Part shown: positions 6,907 through 10,237 of the stretch, piece by piece | Position numbering within the stretch: the first letter of the stretch is position 1 | Layout: each line of letters begins with the position of its first letter | From: Planctomycetales bacterium | GTDB taxonomy: Bacteria > Planctomycetota > Planctomycetia > Pirellulales > Thermoguttaceae | Reading direction: 5' to 3' | DNA: 10,237 nt | NCBI GenBank assembly: GCA_007127495.1 | Contig: SKZG01000508.1 | Coordinates: 1 to 10,237 of the forward strand | Made by a program: the position numbers and the translations under genes | Notes under the pieces: generated by a model | Seen by the model: only the letters and a program-made list of their open reading frames with translations | Told to the model about the DNA's origin: nothing | The model's database searches: none

Positions 6907-9900
6907 GCCTTCACCTCCTTTTCCGATTTTGTGGCTTCCTCTCCGCTGCCCCCTCCGTTGCCGCCCGGCTGCATCGCGGCCAGGTGCGAGTAGAGATGCC
7001 AGCGGACGTCAACATCCTCCTGACCCAGTTGGAGCAGCCGTTCCGACTGCTCCGGTTTGCTGCGGGCGAGCATGGCGAACCGTGCCTGCTTCAAGGCGAA
7101 CTCCTTGAACGTGCCCTGCGGCGCTTTGCTGTCGAGGCTGAAGGCCTTCGGCTCGCGCGGGTCGTAATGGTATAGCGGCCAGTAGCCGCACTGGACGGCC
7201 TCTTTCTGATACTGCATGCCGATGGACACGTCGATGCCCCAGCCAATGCAATGGCTCAGGGCGATGATCAGGGAGGTGCCGCGGTATGCCTCGGCGGCCC
7301 GGATGGTGCGCAACGCATGGATCGGGTTGGCGCCCATGGAAATCTGGCCGACGTACACGCAGCCGTAGCTCATGGCGATCATGCCGAGATCCTTCTTGCG
7401 GCTCGGCTTGCCGCCGGCGGCGAACTTGGCGATGGCGCCTCGCGGGGTGGCCTTGCTGGCCTGCCCGCCCGTGTTCGAGTACACCTCCGAGTCCATCACC
7501 AAGATGTTCAGGTCGCGGCCGGAGGCGAACACGTGGTCCAGGCCGCCGAACCCGATGTCGTACGCCCAGCCGTCGCCGCCGAAGCTCCAAATGCTCCGCC
7601 GGATGAGGAAATCGGCTGAGCCCAGCAGGGCCTTTGCCTCGGGGGCGTCGATCGACGGAAGCTTCTTCTTCAGTTCGGCTACCGCGGCCCGCTGCTTGGC
7701 GATTTCCTCGTCGGTTTCCTGCCGGTTGTTGACCAGTTCCGCGACGAGGTTGTCGCCCAGCTTCGAGGCCAGCTTCTGCAGGAGGATTGTAGCGTATTCG
7801 ATCTGCTGATCGACGCCCAATCGCATGCCGAAGCCGAACTCGCCGGCGTCTTCGAACAGGGAGTTCGACCACGTGGGCCCATGCCCATGCACGTTCGTCG
7901 TGTACGGCGTACACGGCAGGTTCCCACCGTAAATCGACGAGCAGCCGGTGGCGTTGGCAATCATCATGCGGTCGCCCACGAACTGCGTAATGAGCTTCAC
8001 GTAAGGCGTTTCGCCACAGCCGGCGCAGGCCCCGTTGAACTCAAAGAGCGGCTCCAGAAGTTGCGAGCCCTTGATCGTATCGGCCTTGACCGAATGCCGA
8101 TCCGGGTACGGGAGCGTTTCAAAGAACGCCAGGTTCCGTTGCTCGCGCTCGAGGTGATCGAGCTTCCACTCCATGTTGATGGCCTTCCGGCCGGCCACCT
8201 GCTTGTTCTTCGCCGGGCACACGTCCACACACAGACCGCATCCGGTGCAGTCGTCGGGATAAATCTGAAGGCGAACCTTCCAGCCCGGGTATTCCTTGGT
8301 CTTGTAATCGGCCGTTACGAACGTGTCCGGCGCGCCGTCAAGGAGAGCCGGATCGCACACCTTCATGCGGATGGTGGCGTGCGGGCAAGCCAGCGAGCAT
8401 TGACCGCATTGAATGCACACGTCCTTGTCCCAGACAGGAATCTCTTGGGCGATGCTGCGCTTCTCGTACTTCGTCGTGCCGGTTGGGAAGGTCCCGTCGA
8501 CCGGGAACTTGCTCACGGGGATGTGGTCGCCCCGGTTCGCGATGATCTCGCCGAGGAGTTCCTTGACGAACTCCGGCGCGTCGTCGGGCACGGAGGCAAT
8601 CCGGTGCTTGGTCGAGGTAACCTTCTCCGGCACCTTGACCTCCTTCAGCGAACCCAGGGCCCCGTCGACCGCGGCGTAGTTCCGTTGCAGGACCGTCTCG
8701 CCCCGCTTGCCGTACGTGGCCTTGATGGCGCCCTTGATTTGCGCGATGGCCTCGTCCTCGGGCAGAATGCCGGACAGCTTGAAGAAGCACGTTTGCATGA
8801 CCGTGTTGATGCGGACGCCCATCTGGGCCTCCTTGGCCACGTGGTACGCGTCGACCACCCAGAACTTCAGCTTCTTATCGATGATCTGCTGCTGGGTTTC
8901 GATCGGCAGCGTGTCCCACACTTCGTCGGGGCCGAACGGACTGTTCAACAGGAACGTGGCGCCCGGCTCGGCCATCGAAAGCATGTCCAGCCGGTCGGGG
9001 AAGTGCGACTGGTGGCACGCCACGAAGTTGGCGCTGTGGACCAGGTAGGAGCCCTTGATGGGCCGCGGACTGATGCGCAAGTGCGACCCGGTGAGCGAAC
9101 CCGCCTTGCGCGAGTCGTATACGAAGTACCCTTGCGCGTACATCGGCGTGTTCTCACCCACGATCTTGCACGTGTTGCGCACGGCGCCCACGGTGCCGTC
9201 GCTGCCAAGGCCGAAGAAGACGGCGCGGGTCACATCCGGCGCCTCGGTCGAGTAGCTCTCGTCGAACGGCAGGCTCGTGCCGGTCACATCGTCGATGATG
9301 CCCAAGGTAAAATGATTTCGGGGTTCAGCCTTGGCCAACTCGTCGAACACGGGCTTGACAATGGCCGGGGTGAATTCTTTCGAGCTGAGCCCGTAACGTC
9401 CGCCCACCACCTTCGGCATCGCGCCGTCGGCCCAGTGCTCGGCCAGCGCCGTGACCACGTCCTGGTGGAGCGGCTCGGCTGCACAGCCCGGTTCCTTGGT
9501 GCGGTCGAGCGCGGCGATGGTCTTCACCGTTTTCGGCAGCACGTCGACAAACGCTTTGCTATCAAACGGGCGATACAGCCGGACCTTCACCAGCCCGACC
9601 TTTTCGCCTTCGGCCACCATTTTGTCGACCGTTTCCTCAACCACGCCGCATCCGGCGGTCATGATGACAATGACGCGGTCGGCGTCGGGGGCCCCGTAGT
9701 AGTCGAACAAGTTGTACTGCCGACCCACCAGCTTGGCGAACTCGTCCATGGTTTCCTGGACCAGCCCCGGCACCTTCTCGTAGAAGGGATTGCAGGCCTC
9801 GCGTGCCTGGAAGAAGTGGTCGGGATTCTGGGCCGTGCCACGCAGGACCGGCCGCTCGGGCGACATCGCGCGCTCGCGGTGGGCATTGACCAGGTCCAGG

Positions 9901-10237
9901 TCGATCATGGCCTTGCAGTCGTCCTCGGTAAGCTGCTCGACCTTGTTCACTTCGTGCGAAATGCGGAACCCATCGTAGAAGTGGATGAACGGCACGCGGC
10001 ACTTCAGCGTGGCCGATTGCGCGATCAGCGCCAAGTCCTGGGCTTCTTGAATGGACCCGCTGGCCAGCATGGCCCAGCCGGTCGAACGGCAGGCCAGCAC
10101 GTCGCTGTGGTCGCCGAAGATCGACAGGGCGTGGGTGGCCACGGTTCGGGCGGTCACATGGAAGACCGTGGGCGTGAGTTCGCCGGCGATCTTGAACATG
10201 TTCGGGATCATCAGCAACAGCCCTTGCGAGGCCGTGA
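6903..10237 (-). CDS. nifJ: Pyruvate:ferredoxin (flavodoxin) oxidoreductase, N-terminus outside window
   Basis: The frame runs open from the right edge (first full codon 10235-10233, TASQGLLLMIPNMFK) to a TGA at 6905-6903. About 1,110 residues are visible, and roughly 75-80 N-terminal residues are missing. The enzyme oxidises pyruvate with CoA to acetyl-CoA and CO2 and reduces ferredoxin or flavodoxin in the cytoplasm. In order one sees the pyruvate-binding region with HVTARTVATHALSIFGDHSD, a transketolase-like domain (VIVIMTAGCGVVEE), the gamma domain (FFGLGSDGTVGAVRNT, about 9175-9225), and an EKR region. Two CxxCxxCxxxC ferredoxin motifs follow (about 8379-8420 and 8212-8254). The thiamine diphosphate domain has GDGWAYDIGFGG (7542-7577) and SNTGGQ. 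The proximal cluster ligands are all present: CAGC, ATGC and a late Cys at 7188-7190. The C-terminus is a short Gly-rich, charged tail, with no room for the long oxygen-protecting domain VII of Desulfovibrio africanus. It is the first visible gene of its operon. Confidence 0.97.
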   Translation of the reverse strand, partial: TASQGLLLMIPNMFKIAGELTPTVFHVTARTVATHALSIFGDHSDVLACRSTGWAMLASGSIQEAQDLALIAQSATLKCRVPFIHFYDGFRISHEVNKVEQLTEDDCKAMIDLDLVNAHRERAMSPERPVLRGTAQNPDHFFQAREACNPFYEKVPGLVQETMDEFAKLVGRQYNLFDYYGAPDADRVIVIMTAGCGVVEETVDKMVAEGEKVGLVKVRLYRPFDSKAFVDVLPKTVKTIAALDRTKEPGCAAEPLHQDVVTALAEHWADGAMPKVVGGRYGLSSKEFTPAIVKPVFDELAKAEPRNHFTLGIIDDVTGTSLPFDESYSTEAPDVTRAVFFGLGSDGTVGAVRNTCKIVGENTPMYAQGYFVYDSRKAGSLTGSHLRISPRPIKGSYLVHSANFVACHQSHFPDRLDMLSMAEPGATFLLNSPFGPDEVWDTLPIETQQQIIDKKLKFWVVDAYHVAKEAQMGVRINTVMQTCFFKLSGILPEDEAIAQIKGAIKATYGKRGETVLQRNYAAVDGALGSLKEVKVPEKVTSTKHRIASVPDDAPEFVKELLGEIIANRGDHIPVSKFPVDGTFPTGTTKYEKRSIAQEIPVWDKDVCIQCGQCSLACPHATIRMKVCDPALLDGAPDTFVTADYKTKEYPGWKVRLQIYPDDCTGCGLCVDVCPAKNKQVAGRKAINMEWKLDHLEREQRNLAFFETLPYPDRHSVKADTIKGSQLLEPLFEFNGACAGCGETPYVKLITQFVGDRMMIANATGCSSIYGGNLPCTPYTTNVHGHGPTWSNSLFEDAGEFGFGMRLGVDQQIEYATILLQKLASKLGDNLVAELVNNRQETDEEIAKQRAAVAELKKKLPSIDAPEAKALLGSADFLIRRSIWSFGGDGWAYDIGFGGLDHVFASGRDLNILVMDSEVYSNTGGQASKATPRGAIAKFAAGGKPSRKKDLGMIAMSYGCVYVGQISMGANPIHALRTIRAAEAYRGTSLIIALSHCIGWGIDVSIGMQYQKEAVQCGYWPLYHYDPREPKAFSLDSKAPQGTFKEFALKQARFAMLARSKPEQSERLLQLGQEDVDVRWHLYSHLAAMQPGGNGGGSGEEATKSEKEVKA
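6911..6920 (-). promoter_or_regulatory. Shine-Dalgarno site inside the 3' end of nifJ
   Basis: On the minus strand the bases read AAGGAGGTGA, near-perfect for the 16S rRNA anti-Shine-Dalgarno. Seven bases separate GGAGG from the ATG at 6906-6904. The site lies within the last nifJ codons (encoding KEV of the C-terminal KEVKA) and fixes the start of the dihydroorotate-dehydrogenase-like gene. It is the strongest ribosome-binding site in the window. Together with the ATGA overlap, it implies high-level, coupled translation of the two proteins. Confidence 0.85.

Noticed and set aside
5677..6993. A 438-codon open frame on the plus strand across the gap and antisense to the DHOD-like gene
   Set aside because: It lies almost wholly opposite a well-supported gene, its translation resembles no family I know, and it is rich in Arg, Gly, Ala and His as expected for antisense reading of GC-rich codons.
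10200..10217. TTG or ATG near 10217-10200 as the nifJ start
   Set aside because: The sequence on both sides matches the internal SQGLLLMIPN region of pyruvate:ferredoxin oxidoreductases, so the true start lies beyond the right edge.
1..10237. A functional link between the MoxR/VWA operon and the PFOR operon, for example MoxR maturing PFOR clusters
   Set aside because: The two sets are on opposite strands and converge, so they share no transcript. Adjacency alone is not evidence of a shared role.

Overview
This is a GC-rich, gene-dense bacterial window holding two convergent gene sets and no visible RNA gene, CRISPR array, insertion sequence or other mobile element. The gene content and protein style suggest a planctomycete: a MoxR / short DUF58 / BatA-like / VWA-GATase-like gene order, plus a single-chain pyruvate:ferredoxin oxidoreductase joined to a dihydroorotate-dehydrogenase-like gene. 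This assignment is an inference from recognised families, without any database search.

Left half (1-5710, plus strand): the 3' end of a MoxR-type AAA+ ATPase gene, then a soluble DUF58 protein with an intact VWA metal site, then two large membrane-anchored proteins. The first has a BatA-type N-terminus and a VWA-like domain whose metal site is degenerate. The second has an intact VWA metal site followed by a glutamine-amidotransferase-like fold. The genes are packed with 1-base stop/start overlaps (TAATG) or a 9-base gap, so they almost certainly form one operon. By family knowledge, MoxR ATPases work with VWA proteins as chaperone-like systems that insert metals or cofactors or remodel protein complexes. 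The client here is unknown.

Middle (5711-5898): a 188-base gap between the converging operons. Its one clear element is a perfect 13-base inverted repeat, probably the transcription end of the minus-strand set and perhaps of both.

Right half (5899-10237, minus strand): nifJ, encoding pyruvate:ferredoxin/flavodoxin oxidoreductase and cut at its 5' end by the window edge. It is followed by a dihydroorotate-dehydrogenase-like flavoprotein gene joined by an ATGA overlap, with a strong Shine-Dalgarno sequence inside the last nifJ codons. The oxidoreductase keeps all twelve expected iron-sulfur cysteines and the thiamine diphosphate site, so it looks functional and points to low-potential ferredoxin metabolism. 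The downstream protein keeps the FMN-phosphate region but has lost the catalytic cysteine of true class 1 dihydroorotate dehydrogenases. A different role linked to pyruvate oxidation is therefore likely.

Both operons begin outside the window, so no promoter is expected or seen. The points most worth following up are the PFOR-coupled DHOD-like flavoprotein and the MoxR/VWA operon that mixes intact and degenerate metal sites.
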